The position numbers and the translations under genes are program-made. Shown piece after piece: positions 8,479 to 17,829 of a stretch of DNA of 64,000 nt; within the stretch, counting starts at the first letter, position 1; each line of letters starts with the position of its first letter. The DNA is from F1-120-MAGs238 sp964484185 (lineage in GTDB: Bacteria; Planctomycetota; Phycisphaerae; Phycisphaerales; UBA1924): NCBI GenBank assembly GCA_964484185.1, contig CAZAEQ010000008.1:75315-139314 (forward strand), in the 5' to 3' direction. The notes under the pieces were generated by a model that searched no databases, was not told where the DNA came from, and saw only the letters and a list, made by a program, of their open reading frames with translations.

Positions 8479-11208
8479 TTAGCAGCCGGCGCTGAATGTC
8501 TGGACGAAGTCGAGGTAATCGAAGAAGTCGATTGTTCCATCTCGATTAAAATCGGCGAACTGGGAAGCGCTCGAGAATTCGTTGAGGAAGTCAAGATAAT
8601 CAAAGAAGTCGACGGTGTCATCGCAATTGAAGTCTGCAGCACAGACGGTCCAGAGAACAATGTCGCTGGGTTCGCTGCCGCAGAGGTTGGAGGCGATTGC
8701 GCGGATTTCGCGTTGGGCCCCGGTGACAGCAGCGGCATTGCCGACGGAGTTGGTGACGGTGATGCTGGCAAGATTTGCATCGGCGGCATTGAATGCGGGG
8801 AGGCCGGAGGCGGGGTCGTTGTTTGTGCCATTCACGATGGTGAGCCAATCTGCGGAGCCTTGCGGACGCCATTGCCACAGGAAGGACGGGCTCGCGCCGG
8901 AAGCGGATATCGAGAATGTCGCGGCGTGTGCGGGACAGAAAATTGTGTTTTCGGGTTGGTCGGTGATGTCTGGTGGGGAGCCGCCAAATGTGTAGCGAGC
9001 GAACGATCTGGAGAGAAAACCTCCTGCGGTGGAGAAGTCGCCGCCCGCGATCAAGTCGCCACCGGGGAGGAGCGCGAGAGTTCTGACGCGACTGATGTTC
9101 ATTCCCAAGCCGAGTGAGGACCATGTGTTAGCAGTTGGGTTGTAGTGAGCGATGTTGATAATGGACTGGCCATCGGCTCGAATGAAATTTCCGCCGACTA
9201 CTAAGTTGCCGTCGGGCAATACGGCGAAGGCAAAGATCTTGCTGTTCATACCGGCGCCGATTGGCGACCATGTGTTGGTTGCCGGGGTGTAGCGGGCGAT
9301 ATAACTTGCAGGTGAGCCGCCGGCGGTGGTGAATTCGCCGCCACAGATTAGATCGCCGCCTGGCAAGACTGCGAGTGCGCAGACGAGGCCGTTTGTTCCT
9401 GAGCCGAGCGCCGACCACGTGTTTGTCGCAGGGCTGTAGCGAGCGATGTTGCTTGCGGGGGTTTCTCCAGCAGTTGTGAAGTTGCCGCCGACCACCATAT
9501 CGCCATTCGGGAGGACGGCGAGGGAGACAACGCTGTTGTTCAATCCTGTGCCGAGGGCTGACCATTCGCCGCTGACTGGGTTGTAACGAGCGATGTTGCT
9601 GGCTGCGACCCCACCGGCGCTGGTGAACAGGCCGCCGACTATTACATCGCCATCAGGCAAGACCAGGAGCGCGTTGACGAGGGAACTCGTTCCTAGTCCG
9701 AGCGCAGACCAGATGTTGGAAGTCGGGTTGTAGCGAGCGATGTTGTTTGCGGATAAGTCTCCGGCAGATGTGAACGCACCGGCCACAATTACATCTCCAC
9801 CAGGAATGGTCGCGAGGGCATTGACATCGCCGTTAGTTCCCTGGCCGATCGCGGACCAGGTCTGGGAGGTCTGGTTGTAGAAAGCGATGTGATGGGCCGG
9901 GCCATTGCCTGCAGTGTTGAATTGGCCACCGGCAATTGCGTTTCCATCAGGCAGGACCGTGAGAGCAAGGACTTTGTTGTCCATTCCGGATCCGGCGGGG
10001 GACCAGATCTGTGTTGACAGATTGCAGCTTGCGATGGAGATTGCGGTGACTTCGCCAGCCGAAGTGAATGAGCCGCCAGCAATTGCATTTCCGTCCGGAA
10101 GAATTCCCAGGGCGTAGACGGTCCCGTTTGCGCCTGTTCCCAAGGCAGACCACGAGTTGGAGGACTGGTGGTAGTATGCGATGTTGCTGGTCGCGACGCC
10201 GCCTGCAGTGGTGAAGTCGCCGCCCACGATGAGATCGCCATTGGGAAGAACGCTTATTGCAAAAACACTTGTGCTGCCAATTGGACCGATCCCTGTGCCA
10301 ACGGCGGACCAGACACTTGTGGTCGGGTTATAGCGAGCGATGCTGCCTGCGGTTATTCCGCCAACAGAACTGAAAATGCCGCCAACAACGATGTTACCAT
10401 CGGGCAGGACGGCGAGCGATCTGACGGTCAAGCTAGTTGACTGTGTGCCCAATCCCGACCAGGTGTTGGACTCAGGATCGCAGATAGCAATGTTTCGGAA
10501 GTTTGAATCGCCGCCAGCGCTGAAGAAAGTGCCACCCACAACTAGACGACCGTCCGGAAGGACAGTTATTGCATAGACGAATCCGCTAACGCCCAGTCCT
10601 AGCGTAGACCATGTGTTTGTAGTCGGGTTGTAGCGAGCGATGTTGCTGGCTGGCTGGCCGCCGGCGGTGGAGAACGCACCTCCCACAATGAGATCGCCAT
10701 CGGGCAAAACTGCAAGGGCTCTGATTGCGAAGCCTGGACTTCCGAATCCGATGTCGGACCAGACACCTGTGGCCGGGTGATATCGCGCGATGTTGTTTGC
10801 AGGCACAGTTGCGTCGGCCACGAATGTTCCTGCAGCGATGATGTCCCCATCTGGGAGGACTGCGAGGGCGTGGACATCGTTGCCGGTTCTTGAACCCAGC
10901 CCAGAGCCCATGGAGGACCATGTGTTGGTACTGGAACTGTAGAAAGCAATGCGATTGCGGAAGGCAACGCCGCCAGCGGTGACGAACGAGCCACCGACGA
11001 CGGTGTCACCGTTGGGCAAGACCGCGATGGATCTGACCACGCCGCCGGTAGCGCCCGGTGAGCCGAGCCCGGGCAGCCATGTGGCAGGACACTGGGCGAG
11101 GGAGATGGCTGGCAGAACGAGCGCAAGAGTCAGTGCGACGAAGCACCGACTCGTGTTGACACGTGATGCGAGTATGTCGAACATGTCGCGGATGGTTCTT
11201 GTGATCAT
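8479..11208 (-). CDS. Secreted beta-propeller-like repeat protein with Ig-like domain and GC-type dockerin tail
   Basis: A 909-aa exported protein. A signal peptide covers about residues 1-38 (CFVALTLALVLPAISLAQ). Fourteen tandem repeats of about 53 aa follow (residues about 50-800). Each has the core LPDGDxIVGGxFxxAGG, then NIARYNPTTNTWSxLG. They resemble Kelch or delta-60 propeller repeats and could form two seven-bladed propellers. An Ig-like segment (about 800-850) and a paired EF-hand-like tail follow: DFNCDDTVDFFDYLDF and DFNRDGTIDFFDYLDF with a terminal AGC, the planctomycete GC-type dockerin architecture. Such tails probably sort proteins to the envelope. The start is uncertain (ATG 11208 or 11184, neither with a strong Shine-Dalgarno). 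No enzymatic motif is present. Confidence 0.85.
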   Translation of the reverse strand: MITRTIRDMFDILASRVNTSRCFVALTLALVLPAISLAQCPATWLPGLGSPGATGGVVRSIAVLPNGDTVVGGSFVTAGGVAFRNRIAFYSSSTNTWSSMGSGLGSRTGNDVHALAVLPDGDIIAAGTFVADATVPANNIARYHPATGVWSDIGFGSPGFAIRALAVLPDGDLIVGGAFSTAGGQPASNIARYNPTTNTWSTLGLGVSGFVYAITVLPDGRLVVGGTFFSAGGDSNFRNIAICDPESNTWSGLGTQSTSLTVRSLAVLPDGNIVVGGIFSSVGGITAGSIARYNPTTSVWSAVGTGIGPIGSTSVFAISVLPNGDLIVGGDFTTAGGVATSNIAYYHQSSNSWSALGTGANGTVYALGILPDGNAIAGGSFTSAGEVTAISIASCNLSTQIWSPAGSGMDNKVLALTVLPDGNAIAGGQFNTAGNGPAHHIAFYNQTSQTWSAIGQGTNGDVNALATIPGGDVIVAGAFTSAGDLSANNIARYNPTSNIWSALGLGTSSLVNALLVLPDGDVIVGGLFTSAGGVAASNIARYNPVSGEWSALGTGLNNSVVSLAVLPNGDMVVGGNFTTAGETPASNIARYSPATNTWSALGSGTNGLVCALAVLPGGDLICGGEFTTAGGSPASYIARYTPATNTWSPIGAGMNSKIFAFAVLPDGNLVVGGNFIRADGQSIINIAHYNPTANTWSSLGLGMNISRVRTLALLPGGDLIAGGDFSTAGGFLSRSFARYTFGGSPPDITDQPENTIFCPAHAATFSISASGASPSFLWQWRPQGSADWLTIVNGTNNDPASGLPAFNAADANLASITVTNSVGNAAAVTGAQREIRAIASNLCGSEPSDIVLWTVCAADFNCDDTVDFFDYLDFLNEFSSASQFADFNRDGTIDFFDYLDFVQTFSAGC

Positions 11209-11498
11209 CGAGAATGTCTCAAAAAAGATGGGATGATGAGCGTCAGAACGGACGCCGAGCCGAATGGATGAGTTAGTGGTACTGGCGAAAGTGCAAATGG
11301 TTTCAGGCTCATGGGTTGTTGGACCGGTAAATCAGCGAGCCACTCGAATCAAGTTTGATTCGGCCTGCCGTGATGCGGATTGGCAGCCTTACACCAAGGC
11401 CGGAGCAGGAGCCCGACTTTTCAGAGGCAATTCTTAGACACCAAGCGGATCCACCTTTTTTCCCCCTTGAGCCCCCTCTTAGTCGATACACCCCCAAT

Positions 11499-14435
11499 AT
11501 GGCCACAACCAAAAAAGCTGGAGGTTCCGAATCCTCCACCAGCACCATTCTGCTCCGCAAAGCACCCCTTATCCTAATTCTGTTAGGGTGGCTCTTTGTG
11601 TTCCTCTCTCTCGTCGGCTTTGACCCGGCAGATCCGCCGACCCATTCGGTCTGGCCGACCAACGAAACCGCCAGCAATTGGTGCGGCGCGGTCGGTGCCT
11701 GGACATCTCACCAGTTCTTCCGCATGTTCGGCGCTGGGGCCTGGCTCGGAGTTTTCGTCTCCGGTCTCATCATTCTCGCCGCCGCCAGTGGCCAGATTGT
11801 CCGCCACGTGGTCGTCCGCGGCTTTGGCCTCATCATGATGGTCGCCGCCGTCGGTGGCTTGCAGCACCTGCTCTTCCCCCACTCTTCAGTTGCCTTCCCC
11901 GACTTGGCCGGCGGTGTGCTCGGCACCGTTGGCTGCGAAACGCTCACTCGCTACTTCGGTCCCATCGGCGCGGGTCTCTGGCTGGGCGCCACAATGCTCA
12001 TCGGAACCGTCGTCTGCATGGATGACTGGCTCGCGATCTCCTGGCTCTGGTCGCGCAAGTATGTTGCCCCAGTTGCCAAGCCTGTAGCAGTTGCCGCCGG
12101 AAGTGCGGCGGTCGCCATGGGTGGCGTCGCCGCCCGCGGTGCAACCCGGGCCGGCGGTTCATTGATGGATGCACTCAGCGAAATGGTCAAGTCCCGCCAG
12201 CCCGTCAAAGTGCTGCCACGGGATAACGACCTTGATGATGACAAGCCCAACCTCGCGGGCATTCGCGAAGGGCAGGACAAAGACATTGCCAAACTGGCGA
12301 AGTTGCCCAAGCCACGCGTGCGCCTGAAGGTAAACAGCGATGGCGAGGCGCAGGGGTTGGAAGACCCATCGACCGCCGCGATTCCGCTGGATATCGCTGA
12401 TCCAGATGACCCGAAGAACAATCCAGATGCAAAGCCGAACATGAAGCCTGTTGCGAAAGCCGCAAAGGCCAAAGTCGAAGATGTAGAAGAGGATGAAGAA
12501 GTTGAACTCAGCGAGGAAGAGGAAAGCGCACTCGACGAGGCCGCCCTGCGTGAGAAGATCGCCAAGCTGCCCATGATCTTCGGTCAGCAGAACAAGCAGA
12601 TTGCAAACGATGCCGACCTGGCCAACGTCCAGAACGTCAGCAACGAAGAGAATTATCGATTCCCGGGTTTGGACTTGCTCGAAAACCCAGAAGAGAACTT
12701 CACTGAAACGCTCAAGGGCTACGTGCAGGAACAGGCGGTCATTCTCGAAGCCGCGCTGCAGCAGTACAAGATCTCCGGCGAAGTCGTCGGCATCGAATCT
12801 GGTCCCGTGGTCACGCTCTATGACGTTCGTCTCGCGGCGGGCACCAAGGGTGCAGTCTTGCAGGCTGTTGCCACCGATATCGCTCGCGCCCTCAAGGCTC
12901 CCAACATTCGCATCGTGCCGGTACAGGCTGGCCGCGACACAGTCGGAATTGAAGTCCCCAATGCCACCAAGGAAAAGGTGCGCATGAAGGAACTCATGGG
13001 CCGCACAGAAGCGTTCTCAACCATGAAACTCCCCATGTTCCTGGGCAAGGATGCCTCAGGCGCACCGCTCATCGCCGACCTTGCAAGCATGCCACACATG
13101 CTCATCGCCGGCACTACCGGTTCAGGTAAGTCAGTGTGTATGAACACGATTTTGACCGGCTTCCTCTACACCAAGAAGCCCAGCGAACTCAAACTCATTC
13201 TCGTCGACCCCAAAATGGTCGAACTCAGCCAGTTCAAAGACATTCCGCACCTCATGTGCCCTGTCGTCACCGACATGAACAAGGCCGCGGCGATTCTTGA
13301 ATGGGCCGTGCAGAAAATGGATGAACGCTACGAGTTGCTCGCCGAAGCCGGCTGCCAAAACATCGCGGCGTACAACACACTCACCTGGGATGAACTCAAG
13401 GATCGCTTCGGAGCAGTAACCCCCGAAGAAGAATCACGTCTGCCCCGCAAGCTCCCCTACATGGTGTTCATGATCGACGAACTCGCCGATCTCATGCTCA
13501 CCAATAAGGAAGTGGAAACATCAATCATCCGTATTGCTCAGAAAGCACGTGCAGTCGGCATCCACCTGATTCTCGCAACACAGCGGCCGCAAGCCAACGT
13601 CGTCACCGGTCTCATCAAGGGCAACATGCCCTGCCGCATGTGCTTCAAAGTAGCTTCCGGCCTCGACTCCCGCATCGTTCTCGACCAGAAGGGCGGCGAG
13701 TTGCTGCTCGGCTACGGCGACATGTTGTTCCTGAATCCCAAGACCAGCAAGGTCAGCCGTGCACAGGGCACACTTGTTGATGATGGAGAAATCCGCCGCG
13801 TCGTAAGGTTTATGAAGGATGTTGCCCGCCCCAACTTCGACCGCGCTCTTCTCACCATGAAGAAGCCAGGCGATGATGGCAACGGAACCCAAGCCCTGAT
13901 CAGCGAAAACAATTCCTCCGCCGCGCTCTCAGCTGCTCAGGAAGATCCGATGTTCGAAAAGGCAGTTGAAATCGTCCTCGAAACCAAACGCGGCAGCGTC
14001 TCGCTCCTGCAGCGTCGACTCGGCATCGGCTACACACGTTCCAGCCGCCTGATCGACCTCATGGGAATTTCAGGAATCATCGGCGAGCACAAGGGATCAA
14101 TGGCTCGCGATGTCGCGATCACGCCCGATGACTGGGCTCGCATGAAAGAGCTCGCCCAGACCGAGGCCAAGAGCAAGGGCGTTTCGTGGCCGGTGGCAGA
14201 TGGAGCGCCACAGCCCGAACTGTTTGTTGAACCCAGCAAAGAAGACACCGAGCCACCACCGTGGGAAGACAACGCAACCGTGCCCCCCACTCCATTCACC
14301 GACGATGCCGAGTCAGTAAAAGATGCGCGAATGGCAAAGGAAGCACGCCGCCAGGCAAACAAGCCAAAGGATGCACTGGCGGCAGGCAAGGGCTTTGACC
14401 CTGATAATGATTTTGACCTTGATGAAGAGGATTGA
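11499..14435 (+). CDS. ftsK: DNA translocase FtsK
   Basis: A 978-aa septal DNA pump that clears and orients chromosome termini during division. The N-terminus carries four membrane helices (starting PLILILLGWLFVFLSLVG, about residues 22-200), then a long acidic linker (about 230-400, with EEDEEVELSEEEESALDE). The alpha-beta motor has Walker A IAGTTGSGKS (about residue 535) and Walker B VFMIDELADL (about 655). The gamma winged-helix domain (about 813-873, with RGSVSLLQRRLGIGYTRSSR) would read KOPS-like sequences. The start is placed at MATTKKAGG; the upstream reading lacks membrane-protein character. It is followed by a terminator at 14461-14497. Confidence 0.95.
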   Translation: MATTKKAGGSESSTSTILLRKAPLILILLGWLFVFLSLVGFDPADPPTHSVWPTNETASNWCGAVGAWTSHQFFRMFGAGAWLGVFVSGLIILAAASGQIVRHVVVRGFGLIMMVAAVGGLQHLLFPHSSVAFPDLAGGVLGTVGCETLTRYFGPIGAGLWLGATMLIGTVVCMDDWLAISWLWSRKYVAPVAKPVAVAAGSAAVAMGGVAARGATRAGGSLMDALSEMVKSRQPVKVLPRDNDLDDDKPNLAGIREGQDKDIAKLAKLPKPRVRLKVNSDGEAQGLEDPSTAAIPLDIADPDDPKNNPDAKPNMKPVAKAAKAKVEDVEEDEEVELSEEEESALDEAALREKIAKLPMIFGQQNKQIANDADLANVQNVSNEENYRFPGLDLLENPEENFTETLKGYVQEQAVILEAALQQYKISGEVVGIESGPVVTLYDVRLAAGTKGAVLQAVATDIARALKAPNIRIVPVQAGRDTVGIEVPNATKEKVRMKELMGRTEAFSTMKLPMFLGKDASGAPLIADLASMPHMLIAGTTGSGKSVCMNTILTGFLYTKKPSELKLILVDPKMVELSQFKDIPHLMCPVVTDMNKAAAILEWAVQKMDERYELLAEAGCQNIAAYNTLTWDELKDRFGAVTPEEESRLPRKLPYMVFMIDELADLMLTNKEVETSIIRIAQKARAVGIHLILATQRPQANVVTGLIKGNMPCRMCFKVASGLDSRIVLDQKGGELLLGYGDMLFLNPKTSKVSRAQGTLVDDGEIRRVVRFMKDVARPNFDRALLTMKKPGDDGNGTQALISENNSSAALSAAQEDPMFEKAVEIVLETKRGSVSLLQRRLGIGYTRSSRLIDLMGISGIIGEHKGSMARDVAITPDDWARMKELAQTEAKSKGVSWPVADGAPQPELFVEPSKEDTEPPPWEDNATVPPTPFTDDAESVKDARMAKEARRQANKPKDALAAGKGFDPDNDFDLDEED

Positions 14436-14460
14436 AATTGGTCAGAATTTCAGTCGAATC

Positions 14461-14497
14461 GCGGCCCGTGAAGCAATTCGCGGGCCGCTTCTTTTTT
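14461..14497 (+). terminator. Rho-independent terminator after ftsK
   Basis: Ten-bp stem GCGGCCCGTG / CGCGGGCCGC (one G-T pair), 8-nt loop, then TTCTTTTTT. It starts 26 nt after the ftsK stop. Confidence 0.85.
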
Positions 14498-14539
14498 GGA
14501 CAAATCGGTTCTGGCGTGCTGTGGACCATACGATGAGCC

Positions 14540-16462
14540 ATGCCCCGCCCTCCCAAGCACAACGCCCGAACTTTCCGCGCCCCAACTGGCCGCGCTATTC
14601 GCAATTCTCAAGGTCTGAACATCATCTTTGAAGATGACCATGTATTAGTAGTAGATAAGCCCGCCGGCCTGCTCACCGCCGATGCCACCAAAGCCGGTCT
14701 CGAAGATCTCTTCGGCATGGTGAAATCCCACGTCCGCGAAAACGCCCGCCGCCGCGGCACGCAGGTCTGGATCATCCACCGCCTCGACCGCGAAGCCTCC
14801 GGTCTTCTGGTCTTTGCCAAAACCGATGATGCATTCAAAAGCCTCAAAGACCAGTTCCGTTCCAAAGTCGCCGGCAGAATCTACCTCGCAGTCTGCCGCG
14901 GTGCGTGGGCCAAACCCGATGGCTCAGCGATCATCGGCACCGTCCGCTCCATGCTGACCGAAGATGCAATGGGCAACATGCACTCTGCCCCCGAAGTCAT
15001 CAGCCAGAAGAAGCGCGGAGATTGGGATGAAGATTTCGAAGATGAACGCGACGAACGCGATGAGAGAGATGAGCGCGACGAGGACGATGATCGCAAGGAA
15101 CGCGGCCCGCGCGGACATCGCAGAGATCGCGATGATGGCGAACGCGGTCAGAATGCAAAGCTCGCAATCACCCACTATCGCGTGATGGCATCAGGCAAGG
15201 GGCGTTCTCTGGTACAGGTGCGCCTCGAGACCGGCCGCAAGCATCAGATTCGCGTGCATCTTGGATCGCTTGGTCACGGAATTGTCGGCGATCACAAGTA
15301 CGGCCAAGATCCGGCGGCGATGCCAGAACATCCAAATCAGCGCCTCTGCCTGCACGGCGTCGAATTGCAGTTCATTCATCCAGCAACTGGCCAGAAGGCA
15401 AAGTTTCATAGCCCAGCCCCGCACCACTTCCATGAACTCGTCGGCATGTACCACGCGCCGGAAGTGAAGTCGATGGACGACATCGCAAGCGAAGTCGCGG
15501 CAACTGCAACGAAGCCCGCAAAGGTCGACAAAGTCGCGGCGAAAGCAGCCGCCGTTGCCAAGGTCGCAGCATCGAAAGATGCAGCGTTTCAGGCGGCCAA
15601 GAGCGCGGAAAGCAAGTTTGCGGCGGCGAAGAGTGCCGCCAATCCAGCAGATGCGCCACAGCAGGACAGTTCATGGAATCACGTTGCAGAGTGGTATGAC
15701 GAGCTGTTGACGGATCGCGTGAGCGATCATCACGAGAACGTGGTGATGCCAGCGACAATTGATTTGCTGGGGCGGATTGATGGAAAGCGAATTCTGGATG
15801 TAGCATGCGGACAGGGAATTCTGTGCCGCCGATTGTCGCGACTGGGCGCGGAAGTCGTGGGAGTGGATCTTGCTCGCGGATTGATCGACCACGCCAAAAA
15901 GGCCGGCGGCCCGATTGAGTATCACGTGGGAGATGCGCGAGATCTGGAATCGCTGAAGCTTGGAGAGTTTGATGCGGCAACGTGTGTGCTGGCTCTGATG
16001 AACATCAACCCGCTGGTGCCGGCGCTCAAGAGCGTGTCGAATTGTCTGAAGAAGGGCGGGACGTTTGTAAGCATCATCTTGCATCCGGCGTTTCGCAATC
16101 CGGGGAACACATCCTGGGGCTGGGCAGCTGCAACGCCGAAGCGGACAACGCAGACGCGCACACCAGTGTCGCGCCAAGAAGTGCAGTACCGGCGCGTGGA
16201 TGCGTACTTATCACAAACGCACAAAGACATCGTGATGAATCCGGGCGCAGTGTCGAGCGGGGCGAAAGAAGTAACGACGACTACGTATCACCGGCCGATC
16301 TCGGCATATGTCGCCGACTTCGCACGATCAGGCTTTGCGATTACGGCCCTGGAAGAACTGACAAGCTCACGGGTAAGTCAGCCAGGACCGCGGGCATCAG
16401 AGGAGAACCGAGCCCGCAGGGAATTCCCGATGTTTTTGGCGATTCGGGCGATCAAGCTCTGA
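14540..16462 (+). CDS. RluA-family pseudouridine synthase fused to a SAM-dependent methyltransferase
   Basis: A 640-aa two-enzyme fusion. Residues about 25-310 are a RluA-type pseudouridine synthase with HRLDREASGLLVF (catalytic Asp 83) and the later TGRKHQIRVHL motif. This half is interrupted at about 163-200 by a charged insert (DERDERDERDEDD and Arg-rich stretches). An Ala/Lys-rich linker (about 315-378) leads to a class I methyltransferase (about 380-640) with motif I ILDVACGQGILCRRL and the acidic VVGVDLARGLIDHA. The pairing suggests one protein both isomerises uridine and methylates RNA or another substrate, but the target is unknown. No frameshift separates the halves. It is followed at 6 nt by the phytase-like gene. 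Confidence 0.85.
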   Translation: MPRPPKHNARTFRAPTGRAIRNSQGLNIIFEDDHVLVVDKPAGLLTADATKAGLEDLFGMVKSHVRENARRRGTQVWIIHRLDREASGLLVFAKTDDAFKSLKDQFRSKVAGRIYLAVCRGAWAKPDGSAIIGTVRSMLTEDAMGNMHSAPEVISQKKRGDWDEDFEDERDERDERDERDEDDDRKERGPRGHRRDRDDGERGQNAKLAITHYRVMASGKGRSLVQVRLETGRKHQIRVHLGSLGHGIVGDHKYGQDPAAMPEHPNQRLCLHGVELQFIHPATGQKAKFHSPAPHHFHELVGMYHAPEVKSMDDIASEVAATATKPAKVDKVAAKAAAVAKVAASKDAAFQAAKSAESKFAAAKSAANPADAPQQDSSWNHVAEWYDELLTDRVSDHHENVVMPATIDLLGRIDGKRILDVACGQGILCRRLSRLGAEVVGVDLARGLIDHAKKAGGPIEYHVGDARDLESLKLGEFDAATCVLALMNINPLVPALKSVSNCLKKGGTFVSIILHPAFRNPGNTSWGWAAATPKRTTQTRTPVSRQEVQYRRVDAYLSQTHKDIVMNPGAVSSGAKEVTTTTYHRPISAYVADFARSGFAITALEELTSSRVSQPGPRASEENRARREFPMFLAIRAIKL

Positions 16463-16468
16463 GGGTGG

Positions 16469-17590
16469 ATGAAGACTTCATTCTCCAACTTCGCAAGGTT
16501 CCGGACCTGCCGCGTAGTGCTGGCGTGCGCCCTGTCGTTGCTGCCGCTGGGGTGTGCGGCGGCGATTCCTCTGACGATTACGAAGCGTTCAACGATGAAC
16601 TTTCCAACGCAGGCGATTGATCAGGGCAATCAGTCGTTCACCGTTGCGGGAGTCAGCAGTATTACATTCCTGGATCCCCGGCGTGGATTTGCAGCGCCGG
16701 GAGCGGGTCACAGTTTTCTTGCCGCGCTCGACAATTCCAACAAGCTGATCGAATTGAACCTGACGTTTGCAGCGAATGGGAGCATCACGAATGTCACGCT
16801 TACACGTGGCATCTCGCTTTCAGAATCGCACGATAACGAAGGGATTGCGTGCACCACCGGCGTGAGGAATTCGGTGCTTGTTTCTGATGAGGACCAGCCG
16901 GGTATCACCGAGTACAGCTTGAGCAGTTTTCAGGTGCTTACCCGATTGCCGGTGCCGACTGTGTTTTCATCGCGACGGGCGAACTTTGGTTTTGAATCGC
17001 TTTCACTGCAGCAAAACGTGCGGACGCTCTATGTTGCGAACGAGGAGGCGCTGAGTGTTGATGGATCGGTGTCTACGCCGCAGCTTGGGACGTTGGTGCG
17101 ATTGCAGAAGTTTGCGGTACAACTTGGAACAGACTCGAGTCCGAGTCAGTCGATTCCCGTTGCCCAGTACGCGTATCGCACGCAGCCGATTCATGGAGCT
17201 GTGATCAATGGCGCTCGCAGCGGGTTGTGTGATCTGGTGGCGTTGCCGGATGGGCGAGTTCTGGCGCTGGAGCGTTCGTTTGCTTTGGCTTCCCAATTTT
17301 TTCAAACACGAATTTATGAGCTTGATTTTCGGAACGCAAGCGACACCACCAATACCCCTTCGCTTGTGGCAGCGACGTTTACACCGATTTCAAAACGGTT
17401 GATTTATCAGGGATCGCTGAACAACCTTGAGGGGCTGTGCCTTGGGCCGCGGATTGGAGCAAATTCGTGGGTTTTAGTGGGCATTGTGGATGACGGGGAT
17501 CCGGTGTCGGTGAATCAGATCGTGTCGTTTGAGTTGATAGGGATGGCGGCGACACCGCTGAATCCGCCGCTGTCAGAGCCGATTCCTTGA
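16469..17590 (+). CDS. Exported esterase-like phytase-domain protein
   Basis: A 373-aa protein with an N-terminal export signal ending LLPLGC (a possible lipobox). The body resembles the esterase-like activity of phytase family (PF13449): SITFLDPRRGF, HDNEGIACTTG, SVLVSDEDQPGITEY, NFGFESLSL, LYVANEEAL and NLEGLCLGPR, repeating acidic turns expected of a calcium-binding propeller. Family members hydrolyse phosphate esters in a few studied cases, but most are uncharacterised. It is probably co-transcribed with the fusion gene 6 nt upstream and is the last chromosomal gene before the tRNA-Gly insertion site. Confidence 0.78.
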   Translation: MKTSFSNFARFRTCRVVLACALSLLPLGCAAAIPLTITKRSTMNFPTQAIDQGNQSFTVAGVSSITFLDPRRGFAAPGAGHSFLAALDNSNKLIELNLTFAANGSITNVTLTRGISLSESHDNEGIACTTGVRNSVLVSDEDQPGITEYSLSSFQVLTRLPVPTVFSSRRANFGFESLSLQQNVRTLYVANEEALSVDGSVSTPQLGTLVRLQKFAVQLGTDSSPSQSIPVAQYAYRTQPIHGAVINGARSGLCDLVALPDGRVLALERSFALASQFFQTRIYELDFRNASDTTNTPSLVAATFTPISKRLIYQGSLNNLEGLCLGPRIGANSWVLVGIVDDGDPVSVNQIVSFELIGMAATPLNPPLSEPIP

Positions 17591-17636
17591 ATTACACTTT
17601 GGTCCAAAGAGTGCGTACTATTGGGAGCTACACCAC

Positions 17637-17708
17637 GCGGGCGTAACTCAGTGGTAGAGTGTCAGCCTTCCAAGCTGAACGTCGAGGGTTCGAATCCCTT
17701 CGCCCGCT
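17637..17708 (+). tRNA. tRNA-Gly(TCC)
   Basis: Acceptor stem GCGGGCG / CGCCCGC, D arm ACTC..GAGT, anticodon stem TCAGC / GCTGA with loop CTTCCAA (anticodon TCC), T arm GAGGG TTCGAAT CCCTT, discriminator T. CCA is not encoded. The 3' part is the attachment core of the island and remains intact after integration. Confidence 0.96.
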
Positions 17709-17713
17709 TTGCT
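17667..17713 (+). repeat. attL core: 47-bp direct repeat at the 3' end of tRNA-Gly
   Basis: The 47 bases from the anticodon loop (CTTCCAAGC...) through CGCCCGCTTTGCT are identical to 54998-55044, and the flanks differ on both sides at both copies. This is the usual signature of integration by a tyrosine recombinase into a tRNA 3' end. Confidence 0.93.
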
Positions 17714-17785
17714 AGAAAGTCCCTAGGAATCCGCAGAAAACGGATACCCGTCGGTGTTCGACGGTGCCATTCAGGTTGGCGATTT

Positions 17786-17804
17786 GCGCGGTGTTACACC
17801 GCGC
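17786..17804. repeat. Palindrome near attL, matching four copies near attR
   Basis: GCGCGGTGTTACACCGCGC is a perfect 9-bp inverted repeat around one base, followed by TCCGC. The copy at 54875-54892 differs only in lacking the central base and is also followed by TCCGC. It lies 73 bp inside attL, between the att core and the integrase start, a fitting position for recombinase or excisionase arm sites. Confidence 0.8.
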
Positions 17805-17829
17805 TCCGCAATCCAGTGAGCGCCGATCC

